From NCBI GenBank assembly GCA_046483125.1, contig JAWODU010000088.1, positions 1 through 23,425 on the forward strand: a DNA stretch of 23,425 nt, given 5' to 3'. Each line of letters starts with the position of its first letter. Within the stretch, counting starts at the first letter, position 1. Shown here one piece after another: positions 23,228 to 23,425 of this stretch. The notes below the pieces were generated by a model. That model saw only the letters and a program-made list of their open reading frames with translations. It searched no databases and was not told where the DNA came from. The DNA is from JAWODU01 sp046483125 (GTDB taxonomy: Bacteria > Verrucomicrobiota > Kiritimatiellia > UBA8416 > JAWODU01). The position numbers and the translations under genes are program-made.

Positions 23228-23425
23228 GTGTCAAAAAATTCTATGGTAAGCGCCGATTAAAACCGGCAACGAACAACGAGTGAAAGTCTTGTACAATGAA
23301 AGGAGTAGCGACCCACATTGACCCCGAGTCATGCGCAGGCCGCCGCGAGGGGGCAGGCGAAGCGTTGACAGGGGCGCAAGTAGGCTAGGTATTGAGCCAC
23401 GAAATATTTGAAGCTTCGGGGTGCC
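23228..23425 (+). mobile_element. Group II intron, 5' portion (partial)
   Basis: From GTGTC at 23228 to the window end there is no ORF. The sequence has the look of the conserved 5' end and domain I of bacterial group II introns. Recognisable parts are AACGAGTGAAAGTC, GGAGTAGCGACC, CCCGAGTCATGCGC and GAAGCGTTGACAGGGGCG, then ATTTGAAGCTTCGG. The exact 5' boundary is less certain than the 3' boundary at the other end; GTGYG is usual and GTGTC is a variant. It is in the same orientation as the 3' fragment at 1-183, and the two could be copies of one intron. The rest lies outside the window. Confidence 0.7.

Noticed and set aside
1..23425. tRNA, rRNA or CRISPR arrays
   Set aside because: No cloverleaf, rRNA-like stretch or regularly spaced repeats were seen by eye on either strand; a tRNAscan or CRISPR search would settle it.

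Overview
This 23.4-kb window is bacterial, moderately GC-rich and densely coded, and it begins and ends inside group II introns. A planctomycete/Lentisphaerota/Kiritimatiellota-like (PVC superphylum) origin fits best. The reasons are an ExbB-ExbD-ExbD-(TonB-like)-DUF4159 operon, a DUF6941-like protein in an alr operon and an LppM-like lipoprotein. This is inferred from gene families, not from a marker gene.

Layout. (1) 1-183 is the 3' end of a group II intron: the last codons of its reverse transcriptase, domain V and domain VI. (2) 184-7199 is an island bounded by two inverted copies, about 97% identical, of a roughly 250-bp element (R1 184-434, R2 6952-7199). Six plus-strand genes read inward from R1: exbB, exbD, exbD, a TonB-like stub, a membrane-anchored DUF4159 protein and an unrecognised membrane protein. 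An HtrA/DegP-type periplasmic protease reads inward from R2. Each R copy ends 27-30 nt before a start codon, so R looks like a shared 5' leader or promoter element. (3) 7343-10313 is a plus-strand cluster: a PlsC-like acyltransferase, a DUF6941-like protein, alanine racemase and RdgB/HAM1. (4) 10348-10491 is a non-coding element with a near-perfect 27-bp inverted repeat and inner hairpins. (5) 10507-12952 is a minus-strand operon: enolase, an FtsB/DivIC-like protein and a lipoprotein. (6) 13101-13188 is a candidate promoter followed by an intrinsic terminator in the nusA leader. (7) 13227-23217 is a long plus-strand translation and RNA operon: nusA, infB, rbfA, truB, ribF, rpsO, pnp, then an ABC-2 permease and its ATPase. 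(8) From about 23228 to the window end is the 5' end of another group II intron copy.

How the genes fit together. ExbB and the two ExbDs would form a proton-driven stator in the inner membrane. The TonB-like stub and the DUF4159 protein, which has five membrane segments and a large soluble C-terminal domain, are candidates for the part that uses its energy in the envelope. HtrA would add periplasmic protein quality control at the same locus. The nusA-to-pnp cluster is a conserved transcription, translation-initiation and RNA-decay operon, here without rimP next to nusA. The most unusual parts are the duplicated, highly structured R element feeding two convergent transcripts, the group II intron inserted exactly at the edge of R1, and the 10348-10491 structured element.
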